Shown: positions 27,260 to 36,291, numbered from the stretch's first letter. The stretch: 64,000 bases of DNA from an uncultured bacterium (GCA_938036315.1 CALHPK010000002.1:62001-126000), one strand, 5' to 3'. Program-made: numbers and translations. Notes: a model not told the origin generated them from the letters alone.

Positions 27260-27494
27260 ATACAATCAAGATATTTTGACCTAACTTTATTTCTGAATTT
27301 ACTTTAGGGTATTGTCCATCCTGATCTGAGCTACTTGCTTACTCATTCTACACTCTAAGGTGGAATTTTCAAAGGAAAATATTGCAATTTCAATTTTTGC
27401 GAACGCCGACTTACAATTTAATTCGGGTAACTAAATATTCGGATAGCTAAAGTTTACAATTTCAGTAGTTTATTATATTTTTGAATTTTAAGCT

Positions 27495-28133
27495 ATGAGG
27501 AAGGGTTTATTAACATCTTTACTTGGACTGATATTATGCAAGATATTAATCCACTTTTTTATGCTATATTCTATTTTGCATTCAGATAGCTCTGAGCTCC
27601 GCCAAATTACGAAATCGTTGGTAAAGATGAAAAGTTGGATAATTGATTTTGAGGAAGAGATTTTCGGAAGTACTGGTATAATCAGCAGGAAGGTAGGTAA
27701 AATTTACTTTGCAAGACCCCTGAATTTCAAAATAGAGTATTCTGATTCGGCTATTTTATCGGATGGGAAATATATATATTTCATCTTTGATAAAAAGAAA
27801 AAGGCTTATGTGAAAAATTTGGAAGAGAAGGTGTCTCAAGCATTGATCATTGAAATTTTAGCAGGTTCCGACTCTATCTTAAATTTCTTCACAATAAATA
27901 ATCTAAAACAAAACATCTTCGAGCTGAAGCCAAAGGAGAACTCAATAAAAGATGTGGATAAATTGATAATATATTCACAAAGTATAGGTTTCCCAATTTC
28001 TCAGGTAGAAATACTATCTGCTAATGATCTTGGCGTCAGATTTAAAGTAACCAAAGTTCAATTTAAGGATGTGAGAATAAATTTTTCACTACCTGAAGGA
28101 TTCGAAATAATAGACGAAAGAAAAAGGCAGTAA
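27495..28133 (+). CDS. lolA: LolA-like outer-membrane lipoprotein carrier protein
   Basis: LolA is the periplasmic chaperone that carries lipoproteins to the outer membrane. The 212-residue protein starts with a signal sequence (GLLTSLLGLILCKILIHF). The LolA-type half-barrel follows: ITKSLVKMKSWIIDFEEEIF, GKIYFARPLNFKIEYS, SDGKYIYFIFDKKKKAYVKN, and a C-terminal strand set ending NFSLPEGFEIID. Sequence divergence is large, so the call rests on fold pattern, signal peptide and length. The radA start lies 2 bp after its stop. No Shine-Dalgarno sequence precedes the ATG. The presence of LolA implies an outer membrane. Confidence 0.75.
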   Translation: MRKGLLTSLLGLILCKILIHFFMLYSILHSDSSELRQITKSLVKMKSWIIDFEEEIFGSTGIISRKVGKIYFARPLNFKIEYSDSAILSDGKYIYFIFDKKKKAYVKNLEEKVSQALIIEILAGSDSILNFFTINNLKQNIFELKPKENSIKDVDKLIIYSQSIGFPISQVEILSANDLGVRFKVTKVQFKDVRINFSLPEGFEIIDERKRQ

Positions 28134-28135
28134 TT

Positions 28136-29479
28136 ATGTATGTCTGTCAGAAATGTGGCTTTTTAAGCCCAAGATGGTTCGGGCGCTGTCCATCTTGTGA
28201 AGAGTGGGATTCTCTAACCTATGAAGAAATAAAGAAAAAGAAAAGAGCCTATAAAAAGTCTGATGAGGATAAAAAACCTATGCACGTTCAGCAGATCCTA
28301 TCTTTAGAAGATGAGGAAAGATTAAAATCTGGAATTTCGGAATTTGACAGGGTTTTGGGGGGAGGATTTATTCCAGGTTCAGTAGTACTCCTTGCAGGTG
28401 AACCTGGCGTTGGAAAATCTACCTTACTAATACAGGCATCGTTTTCTGTCTCACAGAACATTCCAGTAATGTACGTATCATCTGAAGAATCAACAACACA
28501 AATAGCTACAAGATTGAAGAGAATTGCCAGTTCAGGTTTTGAAAAATCAAAATTATATATCCTGTTTGAGGACGATATTGAAAAGGTTTTATCTTATGCA
28601 GAAAAAACATTGAAGGAGCGGGGTCTACTCATATTAGATGCTATACAGAGTTTCTATACTGCTGAGATAGAATCCGCCCCAGGGACGGTATCACAGGTCA
28701 GAGAGACTGCATCGAAAGTAATTAGGTTTGCAAGATATACAAAAATCCCAGTCATAATTGTCGGACATATAACAAAAGAGGGAATAATAGCTGGACCAAA
28801 GACACTGGAACATATGGTAGATGTGGTACTATATCTTGAATCTGAGGGGATGTGGAGAGTTATAAGGGCAACAAAAAATAGATTCGGTTCTACTGGTGAG
28901 ATGGGAATCTTCACAATGACAGGAGCTGGGCTAAAAGAAGTACAAGATCCAACCTTGGTGTTCTTTCACAAAGATTCTTTATCAGTTCCTGGGTCAGCTT
29001 TATCTGCAATCATTGAAGGAACGAGGGTTTACATAGTTGAGATACAATCTTTAGTTTCAAAGACGCATTACTCATTACCCAGACGCTTTTCTCAAGGATA
29101 TGATATATCACGCCTGAATACACTTATTGCAGTGCTTGAAAAAATAGTTGGTCTTTCTTTGTGGGATAAGGATGTGTTTTTAAATGTAGTAGGGGGAATT
29201 CAGATTTCTGATGTGGCTTCAGATTTAGCAGTTGCATCAGCTGTACTAAGTTCATATTATGGGATTCCTCTTGAAGGTAAGGTTGCTATAGGAGAAATAG
29301 GACTTTTAGGTGAGGTAAGACCTCCGTCTGTACCTGATGTTAGATTTGCAGAAATTTCTCGGCTGAAGCGAGCTGAAGTTATAACTGGGGAAATAAATCA
29401 AAAGATTGTTAGCCCTCTGAAGGTTGTTCAAATTTCATCCATCAAAGATTTAGCAGACTATATTCTGAAAAAACAATGA
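28136..29479 (+). CDS. radA: DNA repair protein RadA (Sms)
   Basis: RadA is a RecA-like, DnaB-type helicase that promotes branch migration in recombination. All family marks are seen. There is an N-terminal zinc finger CxxC...CxxC (CQKCGF and CPSC). Walker A GEPGVGKSTLL is near residue 88, and the RadA-specific KNRFGS motif near residue 250. A Lon-protease-like C-terminal domain has DVFLNVVGGIQISDVASDLAVA. At 447 residues it is complete. It begins 2 bp after lolA with no ribosome-binding site, so the pair is probably one transcript. Confidence 0.96.
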   Translation: MYVCQKCGFLSPRWFGRCPSCEEWDSLTYEEIKKKKRAYKKSDEDKKPMHVQQILSLEDEERLKSGISEFDRVLGGGFIPGSVVLLAGEPGVGKSTLLIQASFSVSQNIPVMYVSSEESTTQIATRLKRIASSGFEKSKLYILFEDDIEKVLSYAEKTLKERGLLILDAIQSFYTAEIESAPGTVSQVRETASKVIRFARYTKIPVIIVGHITKEGIIAGPKTLEHMVDVVLYLESEGMWRVIRATKNRFGSTGEMGIFTMTGAGLKEVQDPTLVFFHKDSLSVPGSALSAIIEGTRVYIVEIQSLVSKTHYSLPRRFSQGYDISRLNTLIAVLEKIVGLSLWDKDVFLNVVGGIQISDVASDLAVASAVLSSYYGIPLEGKVAIGEIGLLGEVRPPSVPDVRFAEISRLKRAEVITGEINQKIVSPLKVVQISSIKDLADYILKKQ

Positions 29480-29507
29480 ATCTGAACTTTGAGTCTATAT
29501 ATAGAAT

Positions 29508-30041
29508 ATGAAAATGGATATAAACCACCGTTTTATGTGGCGGGTAAGAGCTTTTTCTTTGATTGAAATTCTCATAGCAATTGCTATTTTGGCTGTTCTA
29601 GCATCTTTGGCAATTCCACAGTACAGAAAATTTGTGTACAAATCAAGGCAGACAGAAGTTAGGGTAATCCTCCCAGCAATAGCTCAAGCTCAAGATCTGA
29701 GGGAAAATGAGAAGGGGACATATATAACGTGTGGTTTTTACCCTTCTGCTGGTGATGTAAGTAATACAAAACAGATATGGCCAGAACCCAACTGTTTTTC
29801 GGAAAATCTCCATTTTTCTCCCAAAGGGGGAACATACTGTGTTTATGCAGTGGCAGCTGGCGATTTTTCTACACGTCCGCTGGGAGTTTTTCCTACTGAC
29901 GGACAAGAGATAACCCCAACTCCAGGAATTGACATAACAGTGATAGCAAAATGTGATATAGATGGAGACGGAAAGTATGCATACTTCACAATAACAGATG
30001 AATCGACCGAAATAAAAGGTCCATTCGGCGATGATTTTTGA
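29508..30041 (+). CDS. Type IV pilin-like prepilin (N-methylation domain)
   Basis: The class III signal is clear: a basic leader ending RA, then FSLIEILIAIAILAVLASLAIP with Glu at +5 of the mature protein. Ala instead of Gly at -1 is tolerated by some prepilin peptidases. The C-terminal half has four Cys that could form two disulfides, and a DIDGDGKYAYF loop resembling calcium-binding DxDxDG loops in pseudopilins. Possible starts are ATG 29508, 29514 and 29535; the last gives the most typical short leader. No assembly ATPase, platform or peptidase gene is adjacent, so its role (pilus, secretion or competence) is open. Confidence 0.8.
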   Translation: MKMDINHRFMWRVRAFSLIEILIAIAILAVLASLAIPQYRKFVYKSRQTEVRVILPAIAQAQDLRENEKGTYITCGFYPSAGDVSNTKQIWPEPNCFSENLHFSPKGGTYCVYAVAAGDFSTRPLGVFPTDGQEITPTPGIDITVIAKCDIDGDGKYAYFTITDESTEIKGPFGDDF

Positions 30042-30126
30042 AAAATTATAAAAGTCTGGAATTTAAAGTATAACCTATTTACTTGATCTGAGATTAGTTA
30101 TAAAATTGTTCTAGCACAGCTTATCT

Positions 30127-31563
30127 ATGAAGTTGAAGAAGATATCTGAAGTGAAATATTTGATTGAAAAATCTGGAGATATGAATACTGATGCGGTAGT
30201 CTTTGCAAGTGAGAAAATACTTCCTAAAATACTTGAAGATAAATCTTTGGAACAACTTATAAATGTTGCATCTTTACCGGGAATAGTTGGGAATGCGGTG
30301 GCGATGCCAGATATACACTGGGGGTATGGTTTTCCGGTGGGTGGGGTGGCTGCATTTGACGTTAATGAAGGTATAGTAAGCCCCGGAGGGGTCGGCTTTG
30401 ACATAAACTGCGGAGTCAGACTTCACCTTACAAATCTACAATACGAAGACATAAAAGAGAAAATAGAAGATATTGTAAACTGGGTATTCAAGCTGGTTCC
30501 TGCTGGTGTTGGTCTATCTGGACATATCAAGCTTGGCAAAACTGAAATGAAAAAAGTTGCTGAGCAAGGGGTCAGATTTGTCATCCAAGAACTCGGATAT
30601 GGCTCTCCAGAAGAAACAGAAAGCATAGAATCCTTTGGCTGTATCGAAGGGGCTGATTTTTCCACAGTCTCAGAAAAGGCATATGAAAGAGGAAGGGATC
30701 AACTTGGTACAGTTGGTTCTGGGAATCATTTTATTGAAATTGGAGTAGTTGATAAGATATTCAGAAGTGATATAGCCAAAAAATGGGGTTTGAGGGAAAA
30801 CCAGGTAACAGTTCTAATTCATTCTGGTTCAAGGGGATTTGGACATCAGATATGTGATGACTACATCAGGGTGGCTCTACGCTGGTGCGAGAAAAATAGG
30901 ATTTCACTAAAGGATAGGCAACTTGCTTTTATGTCAATAAAGTCACAGGAAGCTAAGGGCTATATATCTTCGATGAAGTGTGCAATAAACTACGCTTTTT
31001 CAAATAGGCTCATAATTGCTCACTTTACTCGTGAAGCTATAAAAAAAGCTCTGAATATATCCGATCGAGACCTTGACTTTAAGCTTCTTTATGATGTGGC
31101 TCACAATACGGCAAAAATAGAAAAGCATAAAGTTAACGGTAAGGAAGTTCAGGTTATCGTTCATAGAAAAGGGGCAACTCGTGCATTCCCGCCATGGCAC
31201 CCAGAAGTACCAGAAAGATACAAGGAAACGGGACAACCTGTTATTATTCCGGGTGATATGGGGAGGTACTCCTTTTTACTCGTTGGGACGGAGAAATCTA
31301 TGGTTGAGAGTTTTGGTTCGACGTGTCATGGAGCGGGCAGGATGATGTCAAGAAATCAGGCGGTAAAAATAGCAAGGGGCAGAAACATAACAAAAGAATT
31401 AAAAGACAGAGGTATAATTGTTAAAGCTCGGGAGGTTCACCTTCTTGCTGAAGAGATGCCGGAAGCATACAAAGATGTATCTGATGTTGTTTCTGTTTGT
31501 GAAGATGCAGAACTTTCTCTTGTAGTTGCTAGATTAAAACCTCTGGGTGTAATAAAAGGATAA
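30127..31563 (+). CDS. rtcB: RNA-splicing ligase RtcB
   Basis: RtcB joins RNA 2',3'-cyclic phosphate or 3'-phosphate ends to 5'-OH ends, using GTP and Mn2+. The 478-residue protein has the metal Cys in GVGFDINCGVRL, metal ligands in GTVGSGNHFIE and SGSRGFGHQ, and the guanylylated His in STCHGAGRMMSR. The opening MPDIHWGYGFPVGGVAAFD segment is diagnostic. No archease or RtcA gene is adjacent, and no Shine-Dalgarno sequence precedes the ATG. The role may be tRNA or general RNA repair. Confidence 0.97.
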   Translation: MKLKKISEVKYLIEKSGDMNTDAVVFASEKILPKILEDKSLEQLINVASLPGIVGNAVAMPDIHWGYGFPVGGVAAFDVNEGIVSPGGVGFDINCGVRLHLTNLQYEDIKEKIEDIVNWVFKLVPAGVGLSGHIKLGKTEMKKVAEQGVRFVIQELGYGSPEETESIESFGCIEGADFSTVSEKAYERGRDQLGTVGSGNHFIEIGVVDKIFRSDIAKKWGLRENQVTVLIHSGSRGFGHQICDDYIRVALRWCEKNRISLKDRQLAFMSIKSQEAKGYISSMKCAINYAFSNRLIIAHFTREAIKKALNISDRDLDFKLLYDVAHNTAKIEKHKVNGKEVQVIVHRKGATRAFPPWHPEVPERYKETGQPVIIPGDMGRYSFLLVGTEKSMVESFGSTCHGAGRMMSRNQAVKIARGRNITKELKDRGIIVKAREVHLLAEEMPEAYKDVSDVVSVCEDAELSLVVARLKPLGVIKG

Positions 31564-31636
31564 GCAACAGTAGTAAAGTAAAAGGGAAAGGATAAGTAGC
31601 AGCTTGTAAATATGAGCAGACAGAAAGGTGAATAGA

Positions 31637-32107
31637 TCAGTCGTTTATTTGAGAAGCAAGAAAATTCTGGATCCCAATTTTTTCTATCTGATCAAGTTGT
31701 GATTCTACAAGGTCAAGATGGGATTCTTCATCTTTCAGGATTGACTCTAATATTACTTTTGTTCCGTTATCATTAAGATCTTGGCAGACTTTTATTGCTC
31801 TGTTATATAAGTTGACTGCATACTTTTCTGCTTCAAGGGATATTTTGAGTATAGATAATGGGTCTTTTCCTATTTCCATCTCTTTCAATTTTATTCCGTA
31901 AACTTCTCCTCCAAGGAACAGAATTCTTTCTATGTGTTTTTCGGCGTGGTGCATTTCTGTTTTTGCTCTTTCCATAAAGATGTTATGGAGCTTTTTATAA
32001 CCCCAGTTAGCGAAGAGTTCAGCTTGTACAACATATTGTATTATTGCGGTAAGTTCATCAGAAAGAAGTTCATTCAATATTTTTACTATTTCTTGATTTC
32101 CTTTCAT
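31637..32107 (-). CDS. bfr: Bacterioferritin
   Basis: A haem-containing ferritin that stores iron as a 24-mer. The 156-residue protein keeps the diiron ligands: Glu in LLSDELTAIIQY, ExxH in ERAKTEMHHAEKHIER, and Glu and ExxH in LKDEESHLD. It also has the haem-ligating Met (in AKTEMHHAE) that marks bacterioferritin. The ATG lies only 9 nt after the CCA end of tRNA-Glu, on the same strand and without a Shine-Dalgarno sequence. It is probably made from a shared tRNA-mRNA transcript, unless the intervening TAATAA acts as a -10 box. Confidence 0.94.
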   Translation of the reverse strand: MKGNQEIVKILNELLSDELTAIIQYVVQAELFANWGYKKLHNIFMERAKTEMHHAEKHIERILFLGGEVYGIKLKEMEIGKDPLSILKISLEAEKYAVNLYNRAIKVCQDLNDNGTKVILESILKDEESHLDLVESQLDQIEKIGIQNFLASQIND

Positions 32108-32116
32108 TTTTTATTA

Positions 32117-32194
32117 TGGCGCCCCCGAGGGGATTTGAACCCATGTTTCCGGATTGAGAGCCCGGCGTCCTCGTCCTGGCTAGACGACGGGGGC
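32117..32194 (-). tRNA. tRNA-Glu (anticodon CTC), CCA encoded
   Basis: The minus strand folds into a full cloverleaf. Acceptor GCCCCCG pairs with CGGGGGC. The anticodon stem CCGGG pairs with TCCGG around the loop CTCTCAA, and the T arm contains GGTTCAAATCC. Discriminator G is followed by an encoded CCA. The bfr start codon follows after 9 nt. A TAAGAT hexamer ends 5 nt before the 5' end. Confidence 0.95.
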
Positions 32195-32198
32195 AACC

Positions 32199-32228
32199 AA
32201 TCTTAAAAACCAGAATCTTAAAAACCAA
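32199..32228. repeat. 15-bp tandem duplication upstream of tRNA-Glu
   Basis: Two adjacent copies of AATCTTAAAAACCA plus one variable base. The duplication copies the -10-like hexamer. Confidence 0.7.
32200..32205 (-). promoter_or_regulatory. -10-like element abutting tRNA-Glu
   Basis: TAAGAT on the minus strand, 5 nt before the mature tRNA 5' end. A second copy at 32215-32220 results from a 15-bp tandem duplication. Initiation from the nearer copy would produce a tRNA with almost no 5' leader. Confidence 0.4.
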
Positions 32229-32295
32229 AACCTAACTAAACTAACTAAAGATTAAGCGTTTAGATTACATATATTAGATAATCAGAAAACTTGTT

Positions 32296-34851
32296 TCACT
32301 TTAATACAGAGCGAGCTCGCAAACCAAATACCAAAAGCGCAATCAAATCATTCGCAATCTGATTCGTAGCTTCCTTCCACTGCGGCGCATCATGTCTGAG
32401 CTGAGTCAGATCAAAATCTTGTTGAAAGATCTTTTCTCCAGTAAGCTCACACCCATCCAGATATTTCGTATTAGATGGCTGTAGCTCGACTTCTTCTTCA
32501 AGCCTATATTTTTTAATGTACGTCTCGTAGGTGTATCCGTTAACCCTTTCTATAACAAACGGTGCGAGAACAAAGCTCATATACATATCATACTTAACCT
32601 TATCTATCTCCCCAGATTTTACAGCACCTGATAAAGTCTTTGCATACTCAACTATAATTGAGCAATTATCAATATCAATTGCACCGTTGAGAACCATACC
32701 GTTTTTATCTCTGAACAGGATATATGGAATATTCTTGAGGCCGATTCCTAAAAGTTCTCCGATGCTTGCTGGCATAACATCATCTGGATACTTTGAGAAC
32801 CAATGAGTAGTAATTCCCATAAGATAGGTTGTCAGAGGTTCAAGCCAATCCCTTGCTATTGAAAGAGATTTACCATCCCTGTAAACGTCCTTGAACCTAT
32901 CCCCATCACCACGAGAGACATACCACTTTTTCACCCAATCCTTATAAACAATAAGAGCAAGAGTTTTGTCAGGAACCCCTACAGAATTAGGGATAAGCGG
33001 AGAAATCTTGCCAATAAGAACTTCTTTAATTAATTCTTTAATTAATTCTTTACTAAGCTGAGGAATCTCTCGCCAATTAAGAACTTTTTCAATTAATTTT
33101 TCTACACTTTCAGATGCAAATAAACCGAAATCAAACCTTTTCCATTTTATACCTTGAGCAACATATAGTTTCCAGATCGGGATATTCCCAAGCTGTGTTA
33201 TTACTTCTGCGTAAAACTCGGTGGCTGAACCTGCGTAAGTTATGCTTCTGACAAATGGGAAAGAAGAATCAATATTATCTTCATAAAATTTATTTGTGAT
33301 AACTAAGAAATTAGATGGATCTTCTGTTACTCCTTTATCGTAGAGCTTGTTGTTTTCTGTGTTTCCTGCTGTTATGGCTCTATAGTAGAAATTTCTTGGA
33401 GCTTCAATTTCTATTGCGAACTGAGTTCCAGCTTGTTCTTCGTAAACCCACTTGCCATTATCATATTTCAATTCAGCAGGTAAAATTAAATCCCGTAGTG
33501 GAACAGGATTTGCGTCCTTGACTCCCATAATTTTGCATACATTAATTCTTAAAAAGTTCGGAATGCCTGACACTTCTGTAATTGCTCCTCCCGAAATACT
33601 TAAGATAGCATTCACAATCTTGATAATATCGAATTCACCGTCAGCACCCACTATATTTACCCAATTATTTTGCTCCTGACAGTTAAATTTCTTTCCTCCA
33701 TCTTTTAGAACTGAAACAATCTGATCCGCGGTTTTATCAGAAAATCCTGCAGGTAATTTCAATTCTCCAGTAGCATCTTCACCCATAAACTTATTTTGGT
33801 ATTGAGAATCTAAATTAAATCTTAATGCCATTTTATCTTTATTCCAGCATACCAAATTTGGGTCGTTCTGAGCACACGGATTCTTGAAAAAGTAGTCCAA
33901 CCCATCACTAGCCCATGTCAAAGCCCTTGAGATATTCGAAGGGATAGCTTTCCAGTAGGTTTCACCGCCCTGCACAAATCTTAAGAAATTAGGAGCTTCG
34001 TTAATTCCTAATGTTCCTGGAAGCCTTCTTAAAAATCCTGGAATATCACCTTGAAGATCTTCGAGAAGCCGACTCGCATTTGTTATTATAGCCTGTATGT
34101 CAAGCATCCAGTCATGAGCATTTATGACATTGAACAAAGCAGAGACAAGTTGAGATACAGAGCCGAGAATAGTAATTAGATCCCACCTCAGCTCTGTTCC
34201 AGCATTAAATCTGACGTTAATAAGATTCCCAATCTTTGCTACAAATGGGACAGTAATTTTCATAACAAAGTTTTTGTCACCTTTTTCAATATAGTTTGAT
34301 GTTGCAACTGAAACTTCTTGCATAAGCGTGGTGATTTCCTCTCTTTTAAGTCCTACAAGTCCTAGCAGTGTATCGATGACATTAGTTTGCTTGGTATCAA
34401 TTCTTACTACAGGTGAAGATCCAATTGCTGGTGCTCCACAGATTCCACCAAGCTGTTCCCTTAGTAGACCACAAGCAGTTGAAAGTGCCCCATCTAACTT
34501 CTTGAAGAGTATCAATGTATTTGTTAGGGTAACAAGAGCGTTTAAAGTAAGTTCATTTTTGTATGTTTGAAGTTCATCTGAACATCCATCTTTTCCACAA
34601 ACCATAGTTCTTATCTTTTCAAAATCTCCCTTCTGAATTAGAAGAGCCAGCTCATCTCCATAGGTAGCAGTGGTTTTCCCATCTTGTTGAGTAACCTTGA
34701 TCAATGGTTGAGAAGTAACATGGTCATGTTTATCTTTACCACATGAGAAAAGGATAATAAGAGATAAGCTAAGAAGAGCTGCCGTAGATGAAAAAAGATA
34801 CTCTCTCCCTAATTTCCATATCTTATTCATTATTATTATTATTTTATCCAT
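32296..34851 (-). CDS. Large lipoprotein of unknown function
   Basis: An 851-residue protein with a signal peptide ending in a lipobox-like LFSC (Cys about residue 37), followed by polar KDKHDH. I do not recognise a known domain in the body. It contains several helical stretches and two FLR-centred motifs (EAPNFLRFV and IPNFLRINVCKIM). The second resembles LPDFLRIN in the exported protein at 24704-27244, and both proteins end in a helical segment starting TNQ. An in-frame 12-bp repeat gives KELIKELIKEVL. The first ATG is chosen because AGGAGG lies 8 nt before it. Location is probably the periplasmic face of a membrane. No adjacent gene hints at function. Confidence 0.6.
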   Translation of the reverse strand: MDKIIIIMNKIWKLGREYLFSSTAALLSLSLIILFSCGKDKHDHVTSQPLIKVTQQDGKTTATYGDELALLIQKGDFEKIRTMVCGKDGCSDELQTYKNELTLNALVTLTNTLILFKKLDGALSTACGLLREQLGGICGAPAIGSSPVVRIDTKQTNVIDTLLGLVGLKREEITTLMQEVSVATSNYIEKGDKNFVMKITVPFVAKIGNLINVRFNAGTELRWDLITILGSVSQLVSALFNVINAHDWMLDIQAIITNASRLLEDLQGDIPGFLRRLPGTLGINEAPNFLRFVQGGETYWKAIPSNISRALTWASDGLDYFFKNPCAQNDPNLVCWNKDKMALRFNLDSQYQNKFMGEDATGELKLPAGFSDKTADQIVSVLKDGGKKFNCQEQNNWVNIVGADGEFDIIKIVNAILSISGGAITEVSGIPNFLRINVCKIMGVKDANPVPLRDLILPAELKYDNGKWVYEEQAGTQFAIEIEAPRNFYYRAITAGNTENNKLYDKGVTEDPSNFLVITNKFYEDNIDSSFPFVRSITYAGSATEFYAEVITQLGNIPIWKLYVAQGIKWKRFDFGLFASESVEKLIEKVLNWREIPQLSKELIKELIKEVLIGKISPLIPNSVGVPDKTLALIVYKDWVKKWYVSRGDGDRFKDVYRDGKSLSIARDWLEPLTTYLMGITTHWFSKYPDDVMPASIGELLGIGLKNIPYILFRDKNGMVLNGAIDIDNCSIIVEYAKTLSGAVKSGEIDKVKYDMYMSFVLAPFVIERVNGYTYETYIKKYRLEEEVELQPSNTKYLDGCELTGEKIFQQDFDLTQLRHDAPQWKEATNQIANDLIALLVFGLRARSVLK
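33022..33052. repeat. In-frame 12-bp tandem repeat within the lipoprotein gene
   Basis: TTCTTTAATTAA occurs 2.6 times in tandem; on the coding strand it yields the KELI repeat. Confidence 0.7.
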
Positions 34852-34859
34852 TGGTTATA

Positions 34860-34865
34860 CCTCCT
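34860..34865 (-). promoter_or_regulatory. Shine-Dalgarno site of the large lipoprotein gene
   Basis: AGGAGG 8 nt before ATG 34851. It settles the start in favour of the first of two in-frame ATGs. Confidence 0.65.
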
Positions 34866-34866
34866 G

Positions 34867-34912
34867 CTATTTATTTATTAATTATCAAGCTATCTATTTA
34901 TTAATTATCAAG
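34867..34912. repeat. 23-bp tandem duplication
   Basis: Two adjacent copies, one mismatch, of an AT-rich unit ending ATTAATTATCAAG, just upstream of the lipoprotein gene. Function unknown; possibly replication slippage. Confidence 0.75.
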
Positions 34913-35012
34913 TTTACTAACTACAAATTTAATAAAAATTTTACAAATTTCCACTATAAGAAAATCTTTCAAACTTGTTTTCCATAATTTTATAACTTAA
35001 AACAGCTTTGAA

Positions 35013-35050
35013 GGGGTTTCCAATTTACACCGGGGTTTCCAATTTACACC
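35013..35050. repeat. 19-bp perfect tandem duplication
   Basis: GGGGTTTCCAATTTACACC occurs twice in direct tandem in the gap between the dxr stop and the lipoprotein start. The gap (about 250 bp) otherwise shows no gene. Confidence 0.75.
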
Positions 35051-35101
35051 GATGTAGTAAAGAAGTGTAAGAGGTATTTAAACGGGGATTTTTTAGATCT
35101 A

Positions 35102-36283
35102 TTATTTCTTATTTTGTGCTATGGTTTGAGCAATTTGATTAGCTATTTTTTGGACTTTTTGAAAAATCTTTTCTATATCTTCATAGCATGCAATTGAATT
35201 TGCTTGAACAAATTCTGGGTCATTCTCAAGTAGAGAAATTGAGGCTTCGTTTATTTTGTATATGTCAGTAAGTTTTATTTTTCCTTCAATGAACATCTTA
35301 ACTGCTACATCATTTGAGGATACGAAAATACAAGGGAATGGATCGCCTAGCTTAGCACATCTCCAGCCAAGCAGAAGCGACGGAAACTTATCGAAATCTG
35401 GATCAAAGAAACTCAAGGTCTTACTCCACACAGTAGGTATTTCAAATGGAGCATCCTCAACTTCTGGATAAAGCATTGCGTACATAATCGGTATCCTCAT
35501 ATCTGGGTAATAGCAATTCATAATTGTTGCTCCATCCTTTAATTCTACCGCTGCGTGGACTATTGCTTCAGGATGGATTTTTACAAAAATGTTATCTGGA
35601 TCTAGAGAAAAAAGATAATGTGCTTCTATCACTTCAAAAGCTTTGTTAGTAAGAAGCGCGCTGTCGATTGTTATTTTCGCACCCATTTTCCAGACTGGAT
35701 GTTTGAGAGCATCTTCCAAGGTTGCTTTCTCCATAGCCTCCTTTGATGAGCTGAAAAAGGGACCACCAGACGCAGTTATATAGACCCTCCTTACCAGATT
35801 CCTATATGGCTCAAGAATCCTCCAAAGAGAGGAATGTTCGCTGTCAACAGGAATTATTCTTGCCTTAGTTCTTTCTGCAGTTGAAAATAGAAGTTTCCCA
35901 CCGCACAAGATTGCTTCTTTTGAAGCGACAGCTACTATCTTCCCATTCTCCACAGCTTTGAAAACTGGCTTTGTTGATTCAAAACCTGGAATCCCGACAA
36001 CTATAAAGTCAACATCCTCAAGCTCAGCCATCTGATCTGGAGGCACATATTCAAAATTAAATGAGTCAAGTTTTGATTCTAATTCTGTTCTTTTATCTTG
36101 AGATATCCACACATACTTTGGTTTATATTTTTTTATCTGCTGAGCAAGCTCCTCTGCATTTTTCTGGAGTGCTAAGGCAGTAACTTCAAATCTATCTCTG
36201 AACAAGTCAATGACCTGAAGGGACTGTTTCCCGATTGAACCTGACGATCCTAAAATAGCGACTCGCTTTTTAGATATTCGCAT
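35102..36283 (-). CDS. dxr: 1-deoxy-D-xylulose 5-phosphate reductoisomerase
   Basis: Dxr catalyses the committed step of the MEP isoprenoid pathway with NADPH and a divalent metal. The 393-residue protein shows the nucleotide-binding GSSGSIGKQSLQVI, KEAILCGGKL, the active-site region TASGGPFFSSS, KMGAKITIDSALLTNKAFEV and HPEAIVHAAVELKDG. The N-terminal start is the ATG before RISKKRVAILGS. CATAAT ends 8 nt before the ATG and no Shine-Dalgarno sequence is present. A MEP-pathway bacterium fits the prenyltransferase seen at 48676-49512. Confidence 0.96.
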   Translation of the reverse strand: MRISKKRVAILGSSGSIGKQSLQVIDLFRDRFEVTALALQKNAEELAQQIKKYKPKYVWISQDKRTELESKLDSFNFEYVPPDQMAELEDVDFIVVGIPGFESTKPVFKAVENGKIVAVASKEAILCGGKLLFSTAERTKARIIPVDSEHSSLWRILEPYRNLVRRVYITASGGPFFSSSKEAMEKATLEDALKHPVWKMGAKITIDSALLTNKAFEVIEAHYLFSLDPDNIFVKIHPEAIVHAAVELKDGATIMNCYYPDMRIPIMYAMLYPEVEDAPFEIPTVWSKTLSFFDPDFDKFPSLLLGWRCAKLGDPFPCIFVSSNDVAVKMFIEGKIKLTDIYKINEASISLLENDPEFVQANSIACYEDIEKIFQKVQKIANQIAQTIAQNKK

Positions 36284-36291
36284 ATGTAAAA

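Noticed and set aside
27245-27494. Possible small RNA or gene in the 250-bp gap before lolA
   Set aside because: No open frame with a plausible start, cloverleaf or stable GC hairpin was found; only AT-rich promoter-like sequence near lolA.
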